The translations under genes were made by a program, and so were the position numbers. From positions 1 through 45,383 of the forward strand of contig JAUICO010000028.1 in the NCBI GenBank assembly GCA_030427825.1: 45,383 nt of DNA, read 5' to 3'. The first letter of the stretch is position 1. Each line of letters opens with the position of its first letter. Below, in pieces: positions 35,004-44,857 of this stretch. This stretch comes from a bacterium. Lineage in GTDB: Bacteria > Myxococcota_A > Bradymonadia > REDH01. A model generated the notes under the pieces. It had not been told where the DNA came from. It did not search any database and saw only the letters and a program-made list of their open reading frames with translations.

Positions 35004-35032
35004 TTGTCCGTACAATTCAGAGCGCCTATATG
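35004..35032 (+). promoter_or_regulatory. Promoter for the HEAT-repeat gene and mutL
   Basis: TTGTCC (35004-35009), a 17-nt spacer and TATATG (35027-35032) have good spacing and four matches each. The transcription start would be near 35040. This rules out the ATG at 35030, which sits in the -10, and supports ATG 35063 with GGAG at 35054. Confidence 0.5.
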
Positions 35033-35062
35033 CGAGCGCCCGATGCGTGTAGTGGAGTATGG

Positions 35063-36397
35063 ATGCAGATCCTTCCGGCCGTTGGTGACATAAAGCTGTT
35101 CTCAGGACTCGCAGCGTCGCGGGGACGTCTCGCTGTTGCTGCGCTGGTTCTGATCGCTCTCTCGATCGGGTACGGGCGCCTGGTTGGCGGCTGGGTTGAG
35201 ACGACGAGCACCAGCGTCATCTCGAACCTCTTTCTGATCACATTTCAGTTCTTCTTTGTACTGGCCGCGGCGTGGGTTTGCGCCATGCTCGCGGGATCCA
35301 TTCTCTTCGGTGACGAATGGCGTCGACGCTCGCTGCTCGGCGAGAAGCGCAATGTCGTCGACGAGACAGAGGTTCTCATCGATCAGTACCGGGACAACAG
35401 CCTCGCCTTCTATGGCCTCGTCTTCCTGATGATCGCGATGAACTACGGCGTCGTTGTCGGAGCCTGCGACAACTACATCAAGCGCTATGGCGAATCCGGC
35501 TACTTCCGCACTCTGATGCGCAGCTACTCGGCGGATGACCGTATCCGCGGCATTCGTGGCGCCGTCAGCCCGGTTCGTGGAGCAGACCACGCCAACGCTG
35601 AGATACGCGACCAGATCGCCGGCCTTCTGACGGATACGACCCCCGAAGTGCAGGCCTGGGCCGCATGGGGCGCCGGACACATGAACCTCGCGGCCGCTCG
35701 GCCTGCCTTAATGACGCTCCTTGAGACCGGGGACGACCCCACGCGAAAAGAGGCGGCGATTGCCCTTGGCAGAATCAATGATCGCGTCTCGGATCGCCGC
35801 CTGGCCGAGCTTGTGGTACCCACCTTCGGCAACGACGAGGTCATGGAAGGGCTGCTGGTGGGCATCGGTTTCAGCGGAGTTGTCGAGGCTGCTCCGCAAA
35901 TCACGACGATGTTCGGGTTGCTTAGCGAAGACCTCGAAGAGCTCGCGCTGTGGGCGCTCGCACGCAGCGAAGCCACCTGCGTGCATGATGTCGTCATGCA
36001 GCGGCTCGATGCCGATGACATCGATATCGTCTGCGCCGCCGCCGACGCTATGAAGTACCTGGCGACTACCGAGGATGAGGCCGAGCTGCGACGCCGCTTC
36101 CGCGAGCTCGACGAGGACATCGTTTGCGAAGAGGTGAAGTGGCGGGGCCGTCGCTACAGCCGCCGAAATCCTGTCACCGGCACCGTAATCGTGCAGTACG
36201 AACGCCTCCGCGAGAAGTACCTGGACGCAGTCTTCAACATCGCCGGCAACAACCTGCAGGCCTGGCTGGCGCGCATCTACGAAGACACCGAAGAAATCCC
36301 GCAGCTGCGCAACCACGCAAACGACTTGCTCACGGAGCTGCGACGCACTCCGTCGAGGGTCCCACGGCGGCCGGGCAGTTGCGGCGAGATCGAGTAA
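35063..36397 (+). CDS. Membrane protein with HEAT repeats
   Basis: A 444-residue protein. ATG 35063 is chosen because it has GGAG 5 nt upstream and a promoter (-10 at 35027-35032) that excludes the ATG at 35030. Three hydrophobic segments occupy about 22-40, 55-80 and 113-132. A cytosolic or periplasmic part follows with HEAT-like helical pairs from about 150 to 340, for example TPEVQAWAAWGAGHMNLAAA, ARPALMTLLETGDDPTRKEA and EDLEELALWALARSEATCVH. The tail is Arg-rich. HEAT arrays usually mediate protein contacts. The stop TAATG overlaps mutL by 1 nt, so a shared operon is likely. Confidence 0.8.
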   Translation: MQILPAVGDIKLFSGLAASRGRLAVAALVLIALSIGYGRLVGGWVETTSTSVISNLFLITFQFFFVLAAAWVCAMLAGSILFGDEWRRRSLLGEKRNVVDETEVLIDQYRDNSLAFYGLVFLMIAMNYGVVVGACDNYIKRYGESGYFRTLMRSYSADDRIRGIRGAVSPVRGADHANAEIRDQIAGLLTDTTPEVQAWAAWGAGHMNLAAARPALMTLLETGDDPTRKEAAIALGRINDRVSDRRLAELVVPTFGNDEVMEGLLVGIGFSGVVEAAPQITTMFGLLSEDLEELALWALARSEATCVHDVVMQRLDADDIDIVCAAADAMKYLATTEDEAELRRRFRELDEDIVCEEVKWRGRRYSRRNPVTGTVIVQYERLREKYLDAVFNIAGNNLQAWLARIYEDTEEIPQLRNHANDLLTELRRTPSRVPRRPGSCGEIE

Positions 36398-38325
36398 TGG
36401 GGAGCGATTCGGACGCAGCCGGTGCCGGCGAACGCCACACGAGTCCCGGGTCGGAGGAGGAGCGCATCCATATCCTGTCGCCGGAGCTGGCTGACCAGAT
36501 CGCTGCGGGTGAAGTCGTTGAGCGCCCGGCCAGCGCGGTAAAGGAGCTGGTCGAAAATGCCATCGACGCCGGCGCCACCCGAATCAACGTTGAGATCGAA
36601 GAGGGTGGACTCAAGCGCATTCGAGTCACGGACGACGGCTGCGGCATGGGCGCCGCCGACGCGCGGATCGCCGTACGCCGTCACGCGACCTCGAAGATCT
36701 CGAATCGTGAAGACCTCTTCGCGATCGGTACCCTGGGCTTTCGCGGCGAGGCGCTGCCGTCGATTGCATCCGTTTCGCGCTTTGAACTCATCACCAAACC
36801 TGCCGGCCGACTGGGAGGTACGCGTGTCGTGATCGAGGGCGGCGAGCGCGTCTCCGAAGGAGAATACGCCTCGGCGCCCGGAACCTCGATTACGGTTGAC
36901 GACCTGTTCTTTAACACTCCGGCACGTCTCAAGTTTATGAAGACGCGAAGCACCGAGGTGAAGCACGTCCTTGAGGCCGTTCAACGCCTCGCGCTCCCGA
37001 GGCCTGATGTCGCGTTTTCGGTGGTTCACAACGGTCGCCGGGTTCTCGATCTGCCGGTGTGTGACGGCCACTACGCCCGTGTGCATTCAATCGTCGGTCG
37101 CGACGATTCCGCCTACCTGTACGCGGCGCCGGACGCAGAGCAGGACGGAGTCAGGGTGAGCGGCTTCTTCAGCCAGCCGGCGCTGACGCGACGAACGACC
37201 AACGGAATCTACACCTTCGTCAATGGGCGTTTTGTCAGGGACTCGACGATACTCGGTGCGATTCGCGTGGCGTATCGCGGGCTGATCGATCGGGGACGTC
37301 ATCCGGTCGTCATTCTGTTCCTCGAAGTCGCTACGGCGCAGGTCGATGTTAACGTGCATCCGATGAAGACCGAGGTGCGTTTTCACCGGGCAGACGCTGC
37401 CTTTCGCGCTGTTCGGCGCGCTCTTGCGAACGGCCTGTCCGCATGTCCGTGGCTCCCGAGGGGCGACGCTGACGCGGCCGACGACGGAGGAGCGACGGCC
37501 TCCCGGGCGGGTGACCCGGGCCCGATCTCGGACTGGAGCGCGGCACCGACGGGGCGACCTTCTGATGCGACACAGGCGCCCCGGCGATACGCTGCGGACC
37601 GATTCAGCGGTGTCCCCGTGGGCGACTCGATGCTCGATGGCCTGCCATCACGCAGCTACGCGCTTCGTGCCGGCGGCCCTGCGGCGGCGGGTGAAGGCGG
37701 CCTCAACGAGGTCCACACCGAGGACCTCCTGCCCGAGACCGGCTATTTCTCATCCCTGGTGTACGCCGGGCAGGTTCATTCTCTGTACCTCGTCTGCTCG
37801 GACCCGGAAGGCCTTGTTGTTGTCGATCAACACGCCGCGCACGAGCGCATCACATTCGAGCGTCTGCGCACTGTCTGGGCCGAACGAAGAACGCAGCAAC
37901 AGCCGATGCTGCTGCCCGAGGTCCTTCACTTCGATTCGTTACGCGCCGCGATCCTCAGCGACAATCTCGATTTCTTTGCAGCGCTTGGGTTCGATATCGA
38001 ACCCTTTGGCGACACCGACTTTGCCCTCAAGGCGGTGCCGGCAATGCTCTCCGGCGGACGCTACGCAAACATGCTCACTGACGCGCTGGACGACCTCGCG
38101 GATACAGGCGACAGCGGGCGCGTCGACGAAGCCATTGACGCCATCCTCTCAAGAATGGCGTGTCATGGCAGCGTACGTTCCGGCGATACGCTCTCGCCGT
38201 CCGAGGCGCGCGCGCTGCTCGAGGAGCTGGATGCCGTCGACTTCGGCGCGAATTGCCCTCACGGCCGGCCGGTGTACTTTCGAATGTCCCTCGCCGAGAT
38301 GGAGCGGCGCTTCGATCGCAGATGA
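36397..38325 (+). CDS. mutL: DNA mismatch repair protein MutL (endonuclease type)
   Basis: A 642-residue GHKL ATPase/endonuclease linking MutS mismatch recognition to strand cutting. The start overlaps the HEAT gene stop as TAATG; a longer frame from 36124 lies inside the HEAT gene and is rejected. ATPase motifs: KELVENAIDAGAT, DDGCGMG, TLGFRGEALPSIASV and GTSITVDDLFFNTPAR. The C-terminal domain carries the full metal-dependent endonuclease motif DQHA-x2-E-x4-E (Asp477, Glu483, Glu488), plus MACHGSVRSGD and CPHGRP, all present in endonuclease-type MutL and absent from E. coli MutL. The miaA start overlaps its stop. Confidence 0.96.
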   Translation: MGSDSDAAGAGERHTSPGSEEERIHILSPELADQIAAGEVVERPASAVKELVENAIDAGATRINVEIEEGGLKRIRVTDDGCGMGAADARIAVRRHATSKISNREDLFAIGTLGFRGEALPSIASVSRFELITKPAGRLGGTRVVIEGGERVSEGEYASAPGTSITVDDLFFNTPARLKFMKTRSTEVKHVLEAVQRLALPRPDVAFSVVHNGRRVLDLPVCDGHYARVHSIVGRDDSAYLYAAPDAEQDGVRVSGFFSQPALTRRTTNGIYTFVNGRFVRDSTILGAIRVAYRGLIDRGRHPVVILFLEVATAQVDVNVHPMKTEVRFHRADAAFRAVRRALANGLSACPWLPRGDADAADDGGATASRAGDPGPISDWSAAPTGRPSDATQAPRRYAADRFSGVPVGDSMLDGLPSRSYALRAGGPAAAGEGGLNEVHTEDLLPETGYFSSLVYAGQVHSLYLVCSDPEGLVVVDQHAAHERITFERLRTVWAERRTQQQPMLLPEVLHFDSLRAAILSDNLDFFAALGFDIEPFGDTDFALKAVPAMLSGGRYANMLTDALDDLADTGDSGRVDEAIDAILSRMACHGSVRSGDTLSPSEARALLEELDAVDFGANCPHGRPVYFRMSLAEMERRFDRR

Positions 38326-39326
38326 GGGACGGGACCGCGGCGCAGCCGCCTCAGCAGCAGGCCCGACTGATCGCGGTCGTTGGCCCTACGGCGGTGGGGA
38401 AGTCGTCCCTGGCGTTGGAGCTTGCGCGGCGCCTCGATGGCGAGATCGTATGTGCGGACAGCGTACAGATTTACCGCGGCTGTACGATTGGCTCTGCGAA
38501 GGCGAGTGAAGCAGAGCAGGCCGAGGTTCCGCATCACTGCCTCGATCTCGTAGATCCTGAGGTCGTGTACTCGGCGGCAGACTTTGTGAGAGAGGCGGAT
38601 TCCGCGATCGCAGACATCGCCGGGCGAGGGCGCGTCCCGATCGTCGTCGGTGGCTCCGGACTGTATGTCCGTGCGCTTCTGCATGGGCTCAGCGAGTCGC
38701 CGCCGGCCGACGCGGCGGTGCGGGCGCGACTCGAAGCGCTGGTCGCCGCCCACGGTCCACAGGTGCTGCATGCACGCCTCATGGTTTGCGACCCGGCGAC
38801 CGCCGAGCGTGTCCACGAGAACGATGCTGTGCGAATCGTCAGAGCACTCGAGGTCTTTGAGCTCACCGGCGAAGCGCTGTCGGCACAGCACGGCCGCCAC
38901 CGCTTCAAGTCGGGTCGACACGACTTTGCCGGTGTGGCGCTCACGCGGCCGCGGGCAGAGCTGCACAGCAGGATCAAAGCGCGCGCGGTCGCGATGCTGG
39001 CGGGTGGCTTCGTCGACGAAGTGAGAGCCCTGCTCGAAGGGCCCGCGGGGGAAGACACGCAGGCGCTGCGGGCGATCGGTTACAGCGCCATCGTACGCTA
39101 CCTGCGAGATCACCGGGACGACACACTCCTGCTGCATGAGCTGGCACGGGATACGCGGCGCTATGCACGTCGTCAGCTGGTCTGGTTTCGCAGCGAGCAG
39201 GGGTTCCGCTGGTTCCGGGCTGACCGGCGCGATGCCGCCGATGACATCGAATCTGCGTGTCGCGAGTTCCTTTGTGGCGCATCGTTCAGCGCCGGATTTG
39301 CGGCCGAGGCAGACGCCCATCTGTAG
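38322..39326 (+). CDS. miaA: tRNA dimethylallyltransferase MiaA
   Basis: A 334-residue enzyme adding a dimethylallyl group to A37 of tRNAs reading U-starting codons. ATG 38322 overlaps the mutL stop as ATGA; the longer frame from 38160 is inside mutL. The P-loop is VVGPTAVGKSSLALELA, the substrate motif ADSVQIYRGCTIGSAK, and VVGGSGLYVRALL and IGYSAIVRYL follow. mutL-miaA adjacency is common in bacteria. The C terminus carries a short tail with QFxxxxxxFRWF-like aromatic residues. Confidence 0.95.
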   Translation: MRDGTAAQPPQQQARLIAVVGPTAVGKSSLALELARRLDGEIVCADSVQIYRGCTIGSAKASEAEQAEVPHHCLDLVDPEVVYSAADFVREADSAIADIAGRGRVPIVVGGSGLYVRALLHGLSESPPADAAVRARLEALVAAHGPQVLHARLMVCDPATAERVHENDAVRIVRALEVFELTGEALSAQHGRHRFKSGRHDFAGVALTRPRAELHSRIKARAVAMLAGGFVDEVRALLEGPAGEDTQALRAIGYSAIVRYLRDHRDDTLLLHELARDTRRYARRQLVWFRSEQGFRWFRADRRDAADDIESACREFLCGASFSAGFAAEADAHL

Positions 39327-39367
39327 ACCGGGTCGCGATACTCCCAGGGCGCGTGGATGATGTGCTA

Positions 39368-39406
39368 GTGCCGGGCGGCACGTGGAACGAGCGCTCGCAC
39401 CCACGT
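39368..39406 (+). other. Hairpin-forming stretch between miaA and aroA
   Basis: In the 118-nt gap, GTGCC-GGGC-GGCAC (39368-39381) is a perfect stem, and ACGTGG (39380-39385) pairs with CCACGT (39401-39406) around GAGCGCTC. The two overlap and are mutually exclusive. A pyrimidine run (CTTTCTCTCC) follows. This may be a terminator or a leader switch, but the T-run is interrupted. Confidence 0.35.
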
Positions 39407-39444
39407 AGCCTTTCTCTCCATCAGCACTGCCTCCCGACGTCGAA

Positions 39445-40794
39445 ATGCAAATCGAGCCCGCGAAATCTCTCTCCGGATCTGTGACCGTCCCCGGAGACAA
39501 GTCAGTGACGCACCGTGCGCTGATGGTCGCCGCGCTTGCGGAGGGCCGCTCTACCATCGTCGGCGCTGGGGACGGTGAAGACAACATCTCGACTCGGGCG
39601 GCGATGACCGCTCTGGGCGCGCGCTTCGCCGACGAAGATGGCGACATTATCGTTGACGGTGTGGGGCTGCGCGGATTGCGCGACGCGAGCGCCCCCATCG
39701 ACTGTGGCAATTCAGGGACAACAGCGCGTCTTCTGGCCGGGGTCCTGGCCGGTGCCGGCGTGACCGCAACGCTGACCGGAGACGCCAGTCTTTCAGTTCG
39801 TCCAATGCGCAGGGTCGCAGACCCTCTGACAGACCTTGGCTACACGGTAACGGTGACCGGCGAGCGCGGGACGCTCCCTCTCACTGTTACCGGTGGCCGC
39901 CGCAGCAACACCGAACCCGTGCGTGCGGTCCTGAACGTCGCCTCGGCTCAGGTGAAATCATGCATCCTGCTCAGCGGGCTCTTTCGCGGCGCGGACACAG
40001 AGGTGGTCGAACCCGCGGTTTCACGAGATCACACAGAGCGCCTGCTGCGCGCCTTTGGCGTGCGTTGTGCTTCAACGGAGCACTACACGCGGCCGGCCGA
40101 AGCGCACGGCACTGTGCCGGTGGTTCGACTGGTTCCGCCGGCGAGCCTGCGCGGGCGCCGCATCGAAGTACCGGGAGACCTGTCATCTGCGGCATTCCTG
40201 ATCGCGGCCGGTATCCTTCGAGGCGAGTCTGTGGCGGTGAACAACGTCGGTACCAATCCAACGCGGGCCGCGTTCCTGGACCTCGTTCAGGAGATGGGCG
40301 CCGACGTGACGCGCAGGAATCGCAGAGTCCTCGAAGGGGGCGAGCCGGTCGCTGACCTGGAGGTGAGCGCCGGGCCCCTTCGCGGCGTGACGATCGAGGG
40401 CGCCGCCGTTCCGATAGCGATCGATGAGATTCCCATCCTATGCGTGCTTGGTGCCGCTTCGTCGGGCCGGTTTGTCGTGCGCGACGCCGCGGAGCTTCGG
40501 GTGAAGGAGAGTGATCGCATCGAGCATACGGCGGGTTTGCTGCGCGCGATGGGTGTCGATGTCGAAGAGACGCCGGACGGCCTGCAATTCGAAGGCCTTG
40601 GTGCTGCGTCGTTCAAGGCCTTCGAGGTGGACGCTGCACATGACCACCGAATCGCGATGTCCGCGGCGGTTGCGGCCCTGTGCGCCGACGGAGTGTGCAG
40701 CATTACCGGAGCTGAGGCGATCGATATTTCATATCCGTCCTTCGCGGACACACTACGCAGTCTGGGCGCTGTCGTCGATGGAGTGGGCCGGTGA
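39445..40794 (+). CDS. aroA: 3-phosphoshikimate 1-carboxyvinyltransferase (EPSP synthase)
   Basis: A 449-residue shikimate-pathway enzyme that joins shikimate-3-phosphate and PEP. Motifs: PGDKSVTHRALMVAALAEG near the start, DCGNSGTTARLLAGVL, VPGDLSSAAFLIAAGI, LRVKESDRI and HDHRIAMSAAVAAL near the end. The CGNSGTTAR sequence puts it in the conventional bacterial group. ATG 39445 has no clear Shine-Dalgarno. The cmk GTG overlaps its stop, so the two are translationally coupled, an aroA-cmk-rpsA arrangement seen in other bacteria. Confidence 0.96.
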   Translation: MQIEPAKSLSGSVTVPGDKSVTHRALMVAALAEGRSTIVGAGDGEDNISTRAAMTALGARFADEDGDIIVDGVGLRGLRDASAPIDCGNSGTTARLLAGVLAGAGVTATLTGDASLSVRPMRRVADPLTDLGYTVTVTGERGTLPLTVTGGRRSNTEPVRAVLNVASAQVKSCILLSGLFRGADTEVVEPAVSRDHTERLLRAFGVRCASTEHYTRPAEAHGTVPVVRLVPPASLRGRRIEVPGDLSSAAFLIAAGILRGESVAVNNVGTNPTRAAFLDLVQEMGADVTRRNRRVLEGGEPVADLEVSAGPLRGVTIEGAAVPIAIDEIPILCVLGAASSGRFVVRDAAELRVKESDRIEHTAGLLRAMGVDVEETPDGLQFEGLGAASFKAFEVDAAHDHRIAMSAAVAALCADGVCSITGAEAIDISYPSFADTLRSLGAVVDGVGR

Positions 40795-41447
40795 TTGTTG
40801 CCATTGACGGACCCGCCGGCGCCGGAAAAAGCACTGTCGCGCGAATGATCGCTGAAAAGCTCGATATCACCCTGATCGAGACGGGAGCTATCTACCGCGC
40901 GGTAGGGCTGCGCGCGTCGCAGCGCGGTGTGGACTTTGGGGACGAAGCGGCGCTTACGGAGCTGGCCGCTCAACTCAAGATCCGCTTCCGATTTGAGGGC
41001 GGTAGGAACCACGTCTACGTGGACGACGAGGACGTGAGCGACGCGCTAAGGCGCCCCGAAGTCTCCGCCGCGGCGTCCGCCGTGAGTCCCCATCGAGGTG
41101 TGCGTGCAGCACTGCTTGAGCTGCAGAGGGACCTGGGACGCGCTGCAGATGTGGTGATGGAGGGCCGAGATATAGGTACCGTCGTGTTTCCGAACGCAGA
41201 CCATAAGTTTTTCGTGACCGCGAGCGCCGAGGAACGCGCCAGACGGCGCTGCAACGAGCTGCGCGGAAAGGGCGAAGACGCAGACTTTGACACTGTGCTG
41301 GCTGAGATTGTCGAGCGGGACCACCGGGACTCCACACGAGCGGTAGCGCCGCTGCGACCGGCCGGGGATGCGATACAGGTGGACACGACGACGATGTCGA
41401 TTCACGAGGTCGTCGATCACGTGCTCGCCTTGATTCGCGTGCGCTGA
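40791..41447 (+). CDS. cmk: Cytidylate kinase
   Basis: A 218-residue (d)CMP kinase that makes (d)CDP. GTG 40791 overlaps the aroA stop as GTGA. The P-loop is IDGPAGAGKSTVARMIAEKL, followed by ETGAIYRAVGL (the YR dipeptide binds CMP), VVMEGRDIGTVVFPNADHK and RDHRDSTRAVAPL with the LID arginines. Length and motifs are standard for the long bacterial type. rpsA follows after a 190-nt gap. Confidence 0.96.
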   Translation: MIVAIDGPAGAGKSTVARMIAEKLDITLIETGAIYRAVGLRASQRGVDFGDEAALTELAAQLKIRFRFEGGRNHVYVDDEDVSDALRRPEVSAAASAVSPHRGVRAALLELQRDLGRAADVVMEGRDIGTVVFPNADHKFFVTASAEERARRRCNELRGKGEDADFDTVLAEIVERDHRDSTRAVAPLRPAGDAIQVDTTTMSIHEVVDHVLALIRVR

Positions 41448-41462
41448 CGGCCGCATTTGCTG

Positions 41463-41491
41463 TTGACATTGCGGTGGGCGCTGACAAGAGT
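41463..41491 (+). promoter_or_regulatory. Possible promoter before rpsA
   Basis: TTGACA (41463-41468), a 17-nt spacer and AAGAGT (41486-41491), a weak -10. It lies in the 190-nt cmk-rpsA gap, where S1 leaders often carry autoregulatory structure; I see no strong hairpin there. Confidence 0.25.
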
Positions 41492-41637
41492 GCGCCCCGC
41501 TTTGGACCTCGGTCTGACGCATGAAGTATTCCGACCCTCTGCTGCGCTCGTGCTGGGGTCGGGCATTGTAAACAGCGAGCAGGCCCGAACGGGCAAAGCG
41601 AGGGCGCGGTCTCAGCGACTGCGCGACACAGCCATTC

Positions 41638-43347
<1,710 letters not shown>

Positions 43348-43363
43348 TGGTCGCGTAGCTTCG

Positions 43364-44803
43364 ATGCCCATTCGAGCACACAGCACTCTCGCTCGCCGGA
43401 CTGACCGGCGGGCGAGTCGTGTTTTTGTGTCTTTGTGGGCCGCAACTCTCGTTTTCTCAGTGGCTTGTGCGGTGTTTGCTCAAGATGCGTCTGATGGGGA
43501 AGGGGCTGCGGAGTCGGTGCTCACGATCGAGGCGGCAACACGGCAGGCGGTGGATACGTCGGGACTCACGCAGGCTCACGTACACGACATCGCAGCCGCC
43601 GAGTTCCAGGCGCTCGAAGTGAGAATGAATCGGATGCCGCGCTTCGACTTCACTCTGGGTCTCGGCCCGGCACCCGAGGTGATCCAACAGATTGACGAAG
43701 ACGGCGAAGTAACCGGAACCGAGATCGGGCGACTCATCGCCGGTGTGAGTGTCGCCGGATCAGCGACCGTGACGATTCCAATCACGACCTTCGGAAAGGT
43801 GCGAATCGGTCTTCAGCTGGCGGAGTTGGGGATAGACGCGGCGCAGATTCAGGCGGAGAGCGCAGAGGATGAACTCCGTTTCCAGGTCTTTAGGGCGTAT
43901 CGCTCCCTCCAATGGGCCGGTGCCGCAAACGCCCTTATCGTTTCGGCGGAATCACGGCTCGCCGATGCGCGAGAGGAGCTGGAGTTTCGACTGGACGACG
44001 GAGACTCGAGCGCGCGGACGTCCCTTCGTCAGATGACGATTTTCCGGACGCGTATCGTCGAGCTGAGCGGCGGCGTCGCCGGCGTGCAGACCGCCGCAGA
44101 ACAGGCAATGCGCTCGGTTCTTGGGGATACTGCGGACGCTCCGCTTGCCCCTTTTGACGATGGCTTGCCGACGGACGTTCCGACCTCGCTGGCGGCGGCC
44201 CTGGCGGCGGCCGGCGCCAGAACGGACATGAGCCTGCTGGATCTCGCGGTAGCCGCCGAAGAGACCGAGCTGCGCCTTGAGCGCCGTCGACATGCGCCGG
44301 ACGCCTTCCTCGCGGCCACTGTGGAGGGAATCTGGACCTCGTCCGCGCCGGACACCTCGGGCCCGGCTGAGAACAATCGCTTCAACGACCTCTCCGGCGG
44401 CGTGTACGCAGGGCTACGGTGGCGTGCAAATCCGTTTCAGCAGAGAGCGCGGGTATTACGGGCTCGCGAAGAGTCCCTCGCCATGTACGACCGGCGCTCG
44501 GCGGCGATCGATGCCATTGAGATCGACGTGGCGAACGCATGGCAGGAGACGGTCAGCGCTTTCGAGCGTCTGCAGGCGTATCACGATGCGCGACGCGCGG
44601 CCGAGGCCTGGCTTACGCAACGCTCCTTCCAGTTCGACCAGGGTCTTGCGGGCTTCGATGACCTGATCGAGCCGTTGAAGGCCTATTATGAGAACGCCGG
44701 CGGCTACCTGGAGGCGCTGCTCGACTATCAGGTGAAGCTCGCGAATCTGGCCTTGAAGACCGGCTCGCAGAATTTCGCCGCGTGGCCGCCGGAAGTTGAA
44801 TGA
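43364..44803 (+). CDS. TolC-family outer membrane protein
   Basis: A 479-residue protein. I chose ATG 43364; the frame extends upstream inside rpsA, which is not credible. A signal peptide follows (FVSLWAATLVFSVACAVFAQ, cleavage near AFAQ-DAS). The mature part has two long alpha-helical, coiled-coil halves with beta segments PRFDFTLGLGPAP, SVAGSATVTIPITTFGKVRI and GGVYAGLRWRANPF, the repeated layout of TolC-type channels. These proteins form outer-membrane ducts for efflux or type I secretion; the partner pump is not in the window. It is 54 nt from the following MlaC-like gene, with which it may share a transcript. Confidence 0.85.
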   Translation: MPIRAHSTLARRTDRRASRVFVSLWAATLVFSVACAVFAQDASDGEGAAESVLTIEAATRQAVDTSGLTQAHVHDIAAAEFQALEVRMNRMPRFDFTLGLGPAPEVIQQIDEDGEVTGTEIGRLIAGVSVAGSATVTIPITTFGKVRIGLQLAELGIDAAQIQAESAEDELRFQVFRAYRSLQWAGAANALIVSAESRLADAREELEFRLDDGDSSARTSLRQMTIFRTRIVELSGGVAGVQTAAEQAMRSVLGDTADAPLAPFDDGLPTDVPTSLAAALAAAGARTDMSLLDLAVAAEETELRLERRRHAPDAFLAATVEGIWTSSAPDTSGPAENNRFNDLSGGVYAGLRWRANPFQQRARVLRAREESLAMYDRRSAAIDAIEIDVANAWQETVSAFERLQAYHDARRAAEAWLTQRSFQFDQGLAGFDDLIEPLKAYYENAGGYLEALLDYQVKLANLALKTGSQNFAAWPPEVE

Positions 44804-44857
44804 ATGGGTGGCGACACCGTCTTAGGGGCGTCGCATGATTCGATCGTAGGAGTGAAA

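Noticed and set aside
36124..36396. A 91-residue N-terminal extension of MutL
   Set aside because: It lies in another frame inside the HEAT gene, and canonical MutL starts near the TAATG overlap.
38259..39710. A 483-residue open frame on the minus strand across miaA and aroA
   Set aside because: It spans three real genes and has no sensible start signal or domain.
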